A DNA stretch of 64,000 bases. Origin: Balanoglossus misakiensis. Its lineage: Eukaryota; Hemichordata. A program made the position numbers and the translations under genes. The stretch spans positions 8,928,001 to 8,992,000 of the forward strand of contig CM082577.2 in NCBI GenBank assembly GCA_040954595.2. Direction: 5' to 3'. Shown in pieces: positions 37,873-50,800 of this stretch; positions within the stretch are counted from its first letter, which is position 1, and the number at the start of each line of letters is the position of its first letter. The notes beneath the pieces are model-generated. The model ran no database searches. It worked only from the letters and a program-made list of their open reading frames with translations, and was not told the origin of the DNA.

Positions 37873-40800
37873 ATATTACTGCCCAAGCCTCGAATTAGTG
37901 TTGGAAAGTTCAAGCCAAAATATAGGTCGCGTGAAATGCACACTCTTGAAAAGTGACAGGCATATGTTGACTCTCTGACGCAGTTGTCTACCCTGGAACC
38001 AATTGGAAAATAATACGCATGTTTCCAATGATATGCGTTCAATCACTCTGCAAACTTTGTTCCCAGCCTGAGTGCTCAACCCAACTTTGTTCCCAGGTTT
38101 TTTTCTGGCAGCAATATCGGCGCGGCAGATAGCCACAGACAATTTGAAGAGCGAGCGACTACAGCGCCGTACGTAACAAAACGAGCGACACGTAAAAGTG
38201 AAACTGAATCTAATTTTGAACTCGTCGTTCACCCTTTTGACGATGATGCTATTTGTGGTACTTTAACTGCAAACCAACGAATTAACAGTTAACCACGATC
38301 TGCTTGTAACGCTTCACCTGATAGGCCAAACTGTTCGATAGACGTCAGACTTTGGCATATACTTGAAATGTATAGACACGTAAACAATTTCCAAATACAA
38401 TGCTACGCTCACTCCTCAAATGGGAATGGCTTTATAAGTTGATATGAAGGGCCAATTGCATTTTTCTAATTAATAACGCATTTTCAACTTCGTGCAGTTT
38501 AGGACCAGATATAAACCGAGTCTGACTTTCTGTCCCAATCTGAAAATGTCCCTATCTGTATTAAATCTCCAGAGATGCATTTCCACTAAACTTTTAAAGC
38601 AATATAATGTATTAGTCTGACCCAAAGAGGTTCGGAACTTAGAAACGAGCCAAAATATCGATGAGAACAGTGTGTTTTTTGACCAAAGGTGATTATAGGT
38701 TATTGTATTTAGGTTATTAAGAGCTTACAACAGGTGTAATTTGCCCCATTAATAATACTGATATTCATTGAATAATTACAAATCGATCGAACTGTACAAT
38801 CAAATTATCTACTTGATGGCAGGGTTAGGGGATTACATTGGGTGTAAATCATGCGTCGTGCTCGACACGTCCTCAGTACTTGTAGATGACCTGAAATTTC
38901 AAAAAACCGCTACAGAATTTTTTTTCCTGTGCTAGTACTAGACTCATACTAATTTAGTGTCATTGAGTGCACGGAGTACGCATCTGCCATTTTTTTCTGT
39001 TCGCGTGCTGTGTATTGACGGCCTTTTGCCTTCGGCCGCTTTCAAACGTCTTCAACGCAATCTCGTGGAAGCGCCCTCCTGGTCCGCAAACACATTTTGA
39101 CAATGGACAACAGTCCGAACTGATGCTTTCAGAGGAATATACGTAACGCGTGTTAGATGTGCAACGTGGTGGGTGGGGGATGCGGCAAAGGTGGTAAAAA
39201 TAAAGAGCAGCAAGAAAGCTATATTGCAAGCTGTAAGGACCCAGTGGGGGTATTCTTCTAGACTTTCGAGAGAGTGCTCTTATTGTGGAGTTCCTGTGCC
39301 CACGTCGCCACTTCGACTGAAATCGACCTGGTTTAGGTATTTCGTGTTGGGTATTCTACTCGAGCTTGTCGGACCTGTACACTAACGAACTGTTCTCCGT
39401 AACTGTTGAAAGACATACATGTATAGCGGGGAAAAATCACAGTACTCACGGAGATTCCGGCACTTTCTTGATAAGTCCACGGGAACACAACAAATATAGG
39501 CTGCAGTCACAACTCGGGTTTACAGTTCACGGCCGGGTACCATACGCGTAGATAAATTGAGAACACAGTCGGAGTCAACTCTTCGTTCGACACATGGCGT
39601 GCTAACGCAGTACAAAATAGCAACGAAGTGATGACGTGGCAACACGCGACTTTTCTTCGCCAAAAATGAATAATTTATAAACACCTGGTCACGAAGTCAG
39701 TGAGTTAAACAAAAGGTTCACCTGGTCACGAAAAAAGTAACCACTACAGTAACAGTACTGTGACAACACTGGCCAATACTATTCATGTTTAGTCTCGGTC
39801 ATTGATGGATCAACTTCTCCGGGTTGTAAGGTGATTGTGAATGTTGTTCAATAAAGTTGCTCATCTCAATTTTGGCTTTCATCATCGAACTCACTAGTCC
39901 ACTAGAAGAGTGACATAACTTTAAAGGGTAGTAAATGTAATAAATTGAATACCTGTCTATACAGGACTTGCCTGTGTTGTAATTAACTAAATAAAATTTG
40001 CCTATCTATCAGATGCGCGGGGATTTGAAAAGTGGGTATAAATTGGATGATAATTCTGCTTGATATGTTTGACAAAAATATGGAGGCTACCCTTGAACAA
40101 TGTTTATTCTTGACTTAACGTTGCAATTATATTATGCTGCATTCCAACAGCGCGCTTTGCCAGTAGCACCATGGAAACGGTTTGTGCCTTGCTGAACCAG
40201 GGTCTCCAACGAATGTCAAGACAAGACAATGAACTTAGATGCCATGGGGCTATAGCTTGGTTAGCTTGTAGTACCCCAACCTATAAAGTTTGCACACTGC
40301 CTCCCGCTCAAAAGCAACATGGTGGCATGTGACCGTGTTGAAAACAAAAAATGGGCTGGCATCGATCGTACATCCTATGTCATTGCGGGTCGGTGCAAAA
40401 GTTATGGAGAATGCTCGGGTTTCTACAGTGCAGTGGTGGTGTGAACGCCCATCGAAACTAAAAGCGATATTTTAAATCACGCAAAAGCACTAGACGCGAG
40501 TGTTATTGTTGTTTGCGAGCGATCCCATGTCTTGAGTCTCAATCCGCGTCTTTTCAATCCATGAAATCACACCCCTCTGTTGTCACATGGCAGAAGATAT
40601 CGCGGGGTGACTGTTTACTTGAATCCTATATACACGCTGATTTACAGCGTAATACCAGAAAATCTAAGTTTGCCCCAACGGTTGTTCCGAAAGGCCGGGG
40701 TGTAACGTAGGAACTGCACGTATACTGTGGCGTGTAGATGTAAACTTCAACAAAGGAACAGTGGGCTGCCTGTCTTCGAGCAGATAACTGTCAGGGTGGG

Positions 40801-42096
40801 GACCGATGAAATATTGTATTGCTCAATTAAAAATCGCTCTGAGCAAAATTCTCCCATTTATATAAAAAGACTTGTTAGGGCAGAAGTGTTCAGTTCTAGG
40901 GTAGCGCATGCATTGCAAGGACGGATAGAGATTTGTTGCGTCCGCTTCAGAGGTAAGTTCTGTACTTGTCGATACACCTTTTCTCAGCTTGAGTCACGCG
41001 ACATAATGAAAAATAATTAATCGAGATTCACTATAATTCCTAATTGTGTCACAACTAGTTTAAAAAGCAAACGAACTTGGTTTAAAAGAGTTTAAAAGTA
41101 AATGGTTCATGGATCATAATTGTAATCGGTTCAGGCCAATTTGAACAAAATTTTATGGAAACGATGACGGTCCGCTCGCTTCAAAGACAAAAAAACGACC
41201 ATTCGTATAACATTATATGGGACGAAATTTGAAAAATATTGGCAAGGCGAAAACAAACGTACATGTACTTCAAGCTGATATTAATGTTTGAACTGGGAAT
41301 TGTCTAACTTTTGAATATACACTGTGTTACGCCAATTCACTAGTTCGTCTTTTTTGTAGGCCTCATAATTTTAATTTGTAACGATCGTTTCGGATACTGT
41401 TAAATGCAAGCTACTGTACGGCGAACTCGACTCTAAATTGAAGGCGAAATTTGAACTGATCATATAGAAACAGCACCAAATGTTAAGTGAATTTGTGATT
41501 GTTGTCATCTACGAGGTTGTACATGCACCTAACACGCATCCGTGTAAGGATAGAAAAACATATATTTACAGTTATATTCAACAAAGCAAACTTAGATAAC
41601 TGCAGAATAGGGCTGAATGGATGGTGTTGTTTTGCCAAATCAAGGTAGCCATCTCGCCGTACGCGGAACACGGCAGGTGTGCGCCTACCGACTCAGGACT
41701 GGGTTTGGCGGTTTAACCTCAGATATCTGAACAAGTGCTACTCTCAAGCAGGATGGAATGTGCTGTTGAAAAAGCTGACGGCAACGCCGACAGCCACTCA
41801 TGAAAATCAGAAGAAAAAAATGTCGTCTGGCTATCAGTATGTCAAAGTCTGATACGACAGATAACACGTTTGATTTAATGTTATTTATAGAAGTGAAGAA
41901 AAAGGCTCAAAATTGGTGTTATCTCCAAGCTCATTTCGAGTGTTCGTTTTCGACGTCGCAGGCTGAGATCAGCGTGCGCAATGAAAAAGGATTTGCACGT
42001 ATTTTACCAAACACAAACATCGCCCTGCATATTCTGGTATATATACAGTAACTGTACATGGCAAATACGTGTAAACCTAGATATACATTTTTAATA

Positions 42097-42385
42097 CAGT
42101 AACTATTTACATTCATGCATACATTTCTGATGCTGGCCACATACATGTACTGATAGTAACGTAACGGTACATATGCAATTTGTCAGAAATGTATACATGC
42201 ATTATGTAAATGTCAGTATCAGACATGTATAACACGTCTACATGTATTATACATTTCCGATACCGTTCATAAACATTGTATACATCTGATACTGCTCATA
42301 TACATATATACAGTGTATATTATATTTCCGTACTATCCATACACATGTACATGTTTACATTTCTGATATTGTCCATACGTAAGCA
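42097..42385. repeat. Degenerate tandem array rich in TACATGTA
   Basis: Diverged units of roughly 30-45 bp repeat a pattern of TACATTTC, TGATAC or TGATGC, a GTCCATA-like block and a TACATGTA-like palindrome. Clear units start near 42120, 42249, 42281 and 42357. One inverted segment lies near 42180-42240 (TCAGAAATGTATACATGC). It is either an old minisatellite or nested copies of a small palindromic repeat. Confidence 0.55.
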
Positions 42386-43813
42386 TCTATTCCTATTGGT
42401 TTTCCGAGGAAAGTTTATTTTTGTGGCGCCTGTTGCCAGATGTCTGGGTGTACGAAGGCGACTTCAAATTGGCATGATATTCTCACTGCAAAAGTACCAT
42501 AAGATTTTTGGAAAGCATATGTGGCTTACTCAGACCTGACCAATACACTCCTTGATAAAAATAAGTTTGAGTATCAGCATATCTCTTTCAATTCGTTGGC
42601 TGATTGTACAAGGGGGGTAGAGATGTGAAATCACATGACGCCCTGATATGATTGATTGAGGCTGCGCTGTCGCACGGTGGCTTCGTCAACACAAACGTGT
42701 GTCACCTGTCGCACAGAAATCACGCCAGCGCGCACATCCTGTAAACACGGCTAATAAGTCATCCTTCGCGTTGGCTCCATACAATCGAAGGGGTCTTTTT
42801 TTTAACATTTCAAAGCCTTTTATTTTTCTTACTACATGTAATTTTCGAAAAAATGTGTAGCCGTGTTAAGATTTTGGTTGGTGTGGGTCACTGCAACGAA
42901 CTATGGTGCACGAATTTTACTGAACGAGAAAAAGTCGATACTTGTCGGGAATCAGACGAACAGAAATTTTTGGGGGTCTCGTCTGATATTAACGGCTTAT
43001 GTTCAACAAAAGCGCGTGAACATCATCGCCATTATTCCCGCGTTATCGGTCATTAGTCATTGTGCCTGGAAATGACAGATATGGCGTGGAGTGGTCTGCC
43101 TCGATATTCTTTATCAGCAGTTCCCCTCCATATGTCGAACTCTGCCGGGGCCTGGCCGGTTATCTCCCGGGGCTGTGTACTCGCCCGTAGCGCCCCTCTC
43201 GACCGTTGCGTGGAGCGACTCGTAAATTAGCTCATTAGGACAAGCAAAGCAAAGATCGCTCTAACCTTGCGTGATTTCTGATGACATGTTTAGCGCGTAA
43301 TTGTACACAAAAATGTGTGTGTACTCAAGCAAGAACCTGCCACCTCATAGACAAACATAGACACGTAGCAAAAACGTACCCTCAAAACTCGTGTAACTCT
43401 AAACAGACTGCGTGATCTTGGGCCAATGGAAAGAGATGGAAAAAGCGTTGTATCTCTCGCCTGTTCATACATGAACGCTCTGTGTCACGCAGAGTAGATA
43501 ATGAAGATGACACGGCAAAACTGAGTGTATTTACATAAGTAGTGTCAATCTTGACAACAGACAGAAGTCGAAAATCCAAGTTCCTAATATGAATCGCCTG
43601 CTCTAGCTTATAATACAAGCTACAGCTTATATGTGAATTGCACAGATGTCGGACGACTGGTTTTTTGTAAAAGCACACATCTACAAAAGTGTTTTCTGTT
43701 TGGAAAATATCTGGGTAGATAATTACAGACCCAAGGTTTGTCATTTGAAAATCCCTCATTTTCTTTTATCCTTTATCATTTGAAAAGTGTTGGATGATTA
43801 ACGTTTTTTTCAT

Positions 43814-43850
43814 TTAAGGTAGTATAGCCTCGAAAATCAAAGTCTTAAAC
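43814..43850. repeat. Short dispersed repeat, copy 2 (partial)
   Basis: It begins TTAAGGTAGTATAGCCTCG. Bases 43828-43849 match the reverse complement of 27639-27660 exactly. The rest of the element is not recognisable, so this copy is partial or diverged. Confidence 0.5.
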
Positions 43851-45655
43851 TTTTTCTCATAGTTTGACGATAAAATTTTCTTATGTTCACCACTGCACTT
43901 TGGTATAACTCCACTGTACATAGAGTGACCGGTCTATTCCACAACATGTATGTCCCACATACTGTAACAGTATTCGCACTTATTTAACCAGATTTTATAT
44001 ATTTATGCATCTCATAAATCATGCATAAATACATGATACACTCCATTGCATTAGTATATTTAGTTGCTCGCATGTCTGTGGAGACGCGCAAGCTGAGGAC
44101 GTGACCTTTGAGTAACCTTTTCGCCAAACTGATCTTGGGGAAAAACTTACTTCAATCAATGAAGTATATTTATATATAAACGTCTCTTCCGACTCACTCT
44201 GACATTTTGAGCATGAATGTTGACAGACACGATTGCAAATAAGGTACTTGAGATTATCGACTTTATAATTGTCTCCAGAGTTGTCAAAGTCATCTGCATA
44301 GTTTTTCCTCCTGGAGGAAGGAGAGTGTAACTTCGTGATGTTGGCATTGAGATGCCCTGGCCTCTTGGCAACCGATGTGTTCAAACTAGAGGCGCAAGCG
44401 CAGTATAATAGCTGAAAGAAAGACTGTCTACGATTACAACCTCGCCATAGCTCAGGGCATATTGAGATATTTGCGGTTTACCACACTAAAAGTGGGCAAT
44501 ATTTAGCCTCAAATCTTCAGAATACAGCATTTTTGTTTATCAGAAAGTTCTTTCGCTGCCACATTTCAATAACGCCGCTGTCAGGTGGTTCATTTCGGCC
44601 CACTTCAAAAAATCGAACGAACCTTGTCGCATTATTCAACTAACGGTGCAGCCGTGCTATGAACTTTTGAAAAGCTGGTCAGTTCTAAATTTATACCAAA
44701 AGTTGTAGTACTACGTGCAGGTAGACCTATGATCTGGTGAACTTTGACATGGTCGCTAAAAAAAAGCTTCAGTACCGCGAATAAGCGAGACACAGCTGTT
44801 GTTCAAACTATAAACTGATATTAAAGTTGTTGCGCGAAGATATTTATAGAATAAAAACACCCTATTTGCTTTTCAATGATGGTTGAATGACCTTTTTTCG
44901 AATAATGCTTTCTGAGCATGATAATCAAGTTTTTGGAATTAGAATTAATATATATTTGCTTCGAATTTTGAACGTTTGAACAGTCCCTTTCAGTCAATCT
45001 CGATTTTCTAGCGATTTTTTGTTCGTTCTGGTTTGCCTAGTAGATGGCATTTACTGAGGACTTTTTTGCAACGCGTGATTTGAAATACAACTAAAAATCC
45101 TTTGACGTCGCGTTTTTGTGATTTTTCATATTCATTCGCGCGAATTTCGATAGGGGAGGGGCATGGAAAAAATCACCAGGAAAATAAAAAATCCTCCGGC
45201 CCCACCCTGGAAGTAAATTCTGAAAAGTCCCCAAAGATTTTACATTTGGCTAATATATAGTTCAATAAAGTTTATTTTTAAAGTTTTCGTGAACTCATGG
45301 TATCTTTACTGTTACATGACACGTTGATGTTGATGGCAACCACTGACAGGGGACATCAATTCTCACAGCGAAACAGTTTGAAGTGTAATGACTGACAGTC
45401 CGTCATCAATCAGCCTCTGAACAAACAACTTTATCGGTTGCAATCCAAGCCTCCTGAACAGGTTGCATCAACAACAGACTTGTAATTATAACTTAGGCTC
45501 TCGCACGGTGGCCCTCTACCCCTCCTCCAGGTCAATAGAACACCGAGTATTATCCACTGTATCGATCAGCGGTTATCGCAGGGTCCTTGATGTCCAAACA
45601 AACTCTACCACCGTGCGTTCTTTTCTGCACGTAGGTTGACCAGGCGAGGCGTTAA

Positions 45656-45880
45656 AGGGACAAAGTCTCTCTCTCTCTTATACATTACCAAAATGAATAA
45701 ACGGTAAACACCAATTATTCATTTTGGTGAGTTTTTCACTCTCGTGTCTACAAGCAGGGTGGAAGGTGTGTGTGGTGGAACGTTGATTCACTATATATCC
45801 ACATGTAGAATAACATAGACAGTGTCTTGTATCAAACATAGTTAATGAAAAAAGGGCAGCGAGAGAGAGACGTTGTCCCT
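45656..45880. repeat. 225-bp MITE with TTAA flanks, complete copy
   Basis: The ends are inverted: AGGGACAAAGTCTCTCTCTC at the left and the complement GAGAGAGAGACGTTGTCCCT at the right. TTAA flanks both sides (45652-45655 and 45881-45884), as expected for a TTAA target duplication. The centre is a small hairpin of AAAATGAATAA and its complement. There is no coding capacity. TTAA targets are typical of piggyBac-mobilised elements, but the terminus is not enough to assign a family. The right half matches 3010-3191. Confidence 0.75.
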
Positions 45881-47180
45881 TTAATCTAGCACGTTCAGTA
45901 TCTTGCTATATGTTCACACAGAAGTCTTGTCCATGCATATCTAGAGTCTGAAGAAGTCCTTGGCAAGAAAGATGCGATACATCTACAGCCACTGGCGCAA
46001 ACATTATATGTTGTGTTCTTTTTTCTGTGAATTGGAATAAAATATATTGACAAACTACAGACACCCACATAAACAACCCTGTCTCAATTCCACGTGTATT
46101 GTGTACACACCTGTTAAACACACATACAACAAATACTAGGTCAATTTGACAAATAAAAAAAAATATTCCTTTCCGCTTTAAAATCTAGTCTTACCCACTT
46201 ATATGGGCTGGAACAAGTACGGGCCAGACTCTATCAAGCCATATACATGTAATTTATCGGTCAGTGTGAACCTTGCCCTTTAAAATAGTACCACTGTGGT
46301 CTGGTTACTTTAGTGTTTGCAGCACAGACCATGTGTGTTCTGTGATAGAAAATAACTCCTTTGGATATACAGAAGGAATTGGTTATTTTCTTCTTGAAGT
46401 GAAAGGACCATTCCTGAGATGAGATGAAAAATACTGACATCAAGAATGCTAGGTACGAACAAGAAGCAGCATACTGGCCCCTGTCACGACTTTAAAGTCG
46501 AGCTGTCGACAGAATAAAATGTTTGTATTTAGAAATGTGAAAATTGTAAACTGTGAAATTCTCCACCTTCAACATTACACCCAATGCCACTAATATTTGA
46601 TAACAGATATCAGTTAGCAACAAGGCGATAATGTCGAATTTGATGGTACACACACACCAAACCGGTTTATCAACAGTTATGTACATATCTTGTTTTATTG
46701 ACTAAAATGTTACAAATCACCCAAGACTGTCCACTTTTTATCGATTTACTCCCTCCGTCTTGAAGGGTGGCCTGTGAGTGACAAGTGCCACCTGCCAGTT
46801 GAAATTTATTCTAATGTGGGGAAACTGCTCGTGCAAACAACTCAAAGCAAGTGAATGATGATGCAAAAATGCAGTGAATTATGAACTCCACAAGTGGTTG
46901 TCCATAAACAGACTGCTGTATTCGCAATGTTTGCAGTCAGATTAACTCTGGATAAATTGGGATGCAATAATGTGCAATAAGTGTCGTATACTTGTAAAAA
47001 ATATAACATAATGGTCATAAAAATGGATTTTTTTCTTACCAGAAAAAAGGAAACTGAAATCACACGGTGTATAAAACAAGGAGGCATGTCCAGAATGGAT
47101 AGTGCATGCAGAACATCTTTCTTGTGCCAACTTTTCTTACATGCTTGAATATCATTCAACTTGAGATTTTGGGACAATGT

Positions 47181-47312
47181 GAGCGTTCTAAAGAACATAT
47201 GGTGGCGCTCTTTTTTTCGCGTGTGTCATCCCCTGAAAATCTGTGATTGGCCAGATCTTAATTTGCCATGGTAACTATAGCTAATTTTTCATAGGTGACC
47301 ATATACCTTTAA
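47181..47312 (-). repeat. RFX-box MITE family, copy A (partial, 3' UTR)
   Basis: On the minus strand it starts AAAGGTATATGGTCACC 43 bp after the stop codon of the distal last exon, runs through TTACCATGGCAAA, CCAATCACAGATTTTCAG and AAAGAGCGCCACC, and ends near AGAACGCTC. Compared with copies B and C it lacks the second terminus. Its position puts it in the 3' UTR or immediate 3' flank of the CCDC154-like gene. Confidence 0.7.
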
Positions 47313-47354
47313 TTTTCAGGTGTATTTTCTTCACTGCCATCTTGCCCAGCTTAA

Positions 47355-47846
47355 TTATTCTCCAGCCTGTTCTGCTTCTGCCTGCCCCTCTGCTGGTTTG
47401 TCTTCCGGCGCTGCTTGCGTTTCATCCGGCTTGCTGTCGTCTGGCCGATCATCCGGCTGTTGCCGATCATCATCCGCTGGCGGGGGAGGTCTATCGCCCT
47501 CTCCCGCGTCCGAATCCTGCGCCTTGTCCTCGTCCCTGGATTTCCTGGAAGTTCGACTCGGCCGCCTGGATCTCGGCGTCTGTCTCTTGGAACGAGGGGT
47601 CTGGCGCTTTGGTTTCGGGGTGCCCTCCTCCCCACCCTGCTGGGGATTTGCCGCGTCTTCACCCTGCTGAGGTTTCGGTGTGTCGTCACCTGCCAGAGAA
47701 ATTGACTTTCGGGGGTTGGACTCCGCTGCGCTTGACCCGGGCGGTGTTGGTTCCCGGGGCGGAGGTGGTTTGCCCTGTTCCAGGTTATCCACCCTTTTCT
47801 TGAGCCCATCTTGCGCAGTCTTCAGTTCTGTTATGCTCTTGCGAGT
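47355..47846 (-). CDS. CCDC154: Distal alternative last exon, acidic and proline-rich tail
   Basis: An acceptor (CTGAAAG) precedes TRKSITELKTAQDGLKKRVDN in phase 0, so the exon can follow exon 18 (ending NETKQ) directly. The first 22 residues continue the coiled coil. After this comes a disordered tail of about 140 residues, with PPPPREPTPP, a basic Lys/Arg/Pro/Ser stretch with RQTPRSKRQTPRS, and an acidic Asp/Glu/Pro/Gln end (AEGQAEAEQAGE) before the stop. The equivalent exon of the upstream copy (62118-62390) aligns over the coil and the GKPPP junction but has a shorter tail without the TPRS repeats. The long plus-strand frames here are shadows caused by the GC-rich tail. Confidence 0.8.
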   Translation of the reverse strand, partial: TRKSITELKTAQDGLKKRVDNLEQGKPPPPREPTPPGSSAAESNPRKSISLAGDDTPKPQQGEDAANPQQGGEEGTPKPKRQTPRSKRQTPRSRRPSRTSRKSRDEDKAQDSDAGEGDRPPPPADDDRQQPDDRPDDSKPDETQAAPEDKPAEGQAEAEQAGE

Positions 47847-50800
47847 CTTTCAGATGAAAAAAAATACGACGTGATAAGTCTCTGATTTGTCGTGGACGAA
47901 AACATTTTATCAAATGAGGCAATATTACTGATATTAAGCTTATGTTATACACAAATCATGATACAAATATGATCCATAACTAATGTGTATAATCTACAAA
48001 CATAAATAATAAGAGAATGATTATTTAAAAATGACTAGTGAGTATTCAAGAAAACCTATGACAAATACATGCATTGAATGACAAAAATTAAAATGTTTTC
48101 TATCAGTCAAAAAAGTGGATGTACAAATTACAATGCATGAAATATAAGCAGTAAAATTCTATGACCTAGACAATCAAAACAAACCTGTAATAAAATAAAA
48201 ATAAGAGTTTATGAAAGGTGAAATTATCTACATGCAAAGATGGCTAAAAATAATGATCGTGGTAGAAGAGGATAATTTTAATATGTGTGATGTCCAGTCA
48301 TGATGTCATAGGTACCCAATGATAGCTACAAGCTCTGAAGACAGCTGTGGTGTACTGGCAAGGTTCAGTGCAAATATTTTTGGACAAAATTATCTGGTGG
48401 ATAACGTATAGGACATGAATACCAATCTGAGAGTTTCACTGTTGGCCACACACTGAGCATAACCATATGATCATGAAGGGAATTACAGACATGCACCCCT
48501 AGTACCGCGCCGTATTTTGTCCGCTTTGCTTCCAAAACTAACGCGTTAACGGCCAAAATACGTCGACAAAATACGGCGAGTTACTAGGTTATTTTTAACC
48601 ATAAATGAGTATATAAGTTAATGGTGTAACTTTTCAGTATTCCTGACAAAACTGAATTGAACCAGAACATCAAGACATTTATATTGCAATGCAAAATAAG
48701 TAACGGAGTCCTTCGAGCTTGTAAGTATTCAAAGCTATGATTGATCGTGACAGATTTTATAACATATACTACATACATACATGTACAGTTAAACATGAAA
48801 ACCACGGTCAGTGTGGAGTGACCGCGTGTGTGAAATCATTACATCTGAAATACTGCACCGGCAATTATATACACATATTGATTGGCTATGGGGGTAACAA
48901 CACATGGCTGTCTGCCTATTAGAGAGTGCGAGTCATGCCAAAATAGTCTTGCTTCCCCTAGACAGAAGTCTGAGTGAAACAGACCATTATGGGATATGAT
49001 TCACAGGCCTGAGAGGAGAATGACATATTATGCTGTTACCCAAATGGCCAGTCAATGTGTCTTGTAACACACCTAACCGAATTCGTCGTCTTTACGCATA
49101 AGGTTTGGCTGCAACAGAAATTTAAATCTTCTTTTTGTACTTTTCTTCATATGCACTCACAGGTACATATACTTTCCAAGAAACAGTTTATTGTCAAATT
49201 AATCTGTTCCCTGGACAAGTGACAGTTCAAATACTACCGATGATAGGCTCCTTGAGTGTATTAGTGTCAAAATAATGCAAAACCACGATATTGCTTTGCC
49301 CAATCATAGTGTAGGAAATGCAACAGTTGTGTTGTGAAATTATCCAGAGCAGGTATTGATTTCCATGGTATATGTGAAGTGTGTCCTGAGTGAGTAGTCC
49401 TCAAAACTGGAATGGGAGGTTCACAAAATACATGCTACAACACAAGCAGTGATTCATGTCAGATTTTAAAAAAAAAATGTAAATTTAGCCTCACTTGTTG
49501 TACTGTGTCATATGTCAAATGGAAGCACTTATAAATATTGACAATTTAAAAATCATGGCTTGATTTGACAACTAAATTTTAGTGAAATTATTTTTTTAGT
49601 TTTTTTTATTGCGTTTCATCATCTTTTTTCATCAGGTTTTTGCTTTCCCTTGTCCTTATCTTTCTCATGAGTTTTGGGTTTGTTTCCTGATTTTCGCCGA
49701 GGCAAACCATCAAATTTCTCCTGGATCTCCTCAAACAACGTCTGTAGGTCTTCAATCTCTTCCTTGCGCTGCTTAGTGAAATGAAAGAAACAACAACAAC
49801 AGCATATCCACATAGTCAGAATTACAGAAACTGAGTGAGAGACACTGAGCTAACATAAGGCAAAGAATATGGCACACTCCGCTGAAAGCTGGAATATATG
49901 ACATCTATCAGTACAAGCAAAAAATGTTAAAATGAAAGAAAATACATTGTAAACAGATAAAGTTACAATGCACATACAGTGAAACCTGTCATTACGGACA
50001 CCTCTCTAATCAGGACGCTGGCATATAGCATGAAAATAAGGTTGCTATTATATGCTAAGATTTACCAACTGTACACTTGATTGCAAGATCTGAACCTTGC
50101 ACATGCATTAAACATTCATTATTGACCACATACGGGTGACGAAAAATGACGCTAAATAAAAAAAAGTACAATCGTCATAAAATGTTCACTAAAATACGAA
50201 AATGAATATTCATTACTGCTGCAATATATTACGAAGCCAAATACATTACAAAACTTGGCAAACACTGACACTCACCAATGCACTTATACATACAAACACC
50301 ACATACACACAATCATTCACTCCCCAGTCTTTCCACACACAGGGAAGGGACTGTCAGGTCTGCATGGGTCTGCACTCTTACCAAAATTTCTGTCTTTCAG
50401 TTACACATGTGTACTAGTCACATACACTATACTTTATTTCAGAAAAAAAACGACTCCATTTTCCAGTTAACTTAACCTGAGCTCGCCACGTACACATAGC
50501 CACTAATTTTGACACCGAACTTTACCTGTTTGGTTTCATTCTGTATCTTCATACCAAGATGAGATCTGACCGTCTGAACACTTTCATTAGCCTTCGTGAC
50601 TTCTTCGTCCATCTAATAAAAACACGTACACACACACAAATCAATGAATTTAGAGTGAAGTCTTGATAAACAGATATTCAGACTTTTCTTAAGTCAAATA
50701 TGAATTAACTGTGCTGGCATTATAAGCAGCTTAGCTATTTTATTTGAACAAGCCACTTGACAAAGTGAAAACAGCGCACTGAGTCTTAAATTATCAGAAA

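Larger units (their letters stand above)
27676..45651. other. Gene desert, right part
   Basis: About 18 kb without a supportable gene. The longest open frames (near 27570, 33406, 43382 and 44019, 120-125 codons) have no recognisable domain and no splice context. The sequence holds microsatellites, a TACATGTA-rich tandem array at 42.1-42.4 kb and dispersed repeats. A 14-bp direct repeat CACCTGGTCACGAA occurs at 39682-39695 and 39719-39732. A TTCCCACGTG motif (overlapping RBPJ half-site and E-box) lies near 37703-37712. Confidence 0.55.

Noticed and set aside
44970-45250. C/G-rich tract with CCGGCCCCACCC resembling the 1.5-2.5 kb transposon interior
   Set aside because: The resemblance is only compositional. 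No matching termini or target duplication were found.
47342-47809. Several 96-153-codon frames on both strands over the distal last exon
   Set aside because: They arise from the repetitive GC-rich tail. Only the frame that continues LKKRVDNLEQGKPPPP from a splice acceptor fits the gene and its paralogue.
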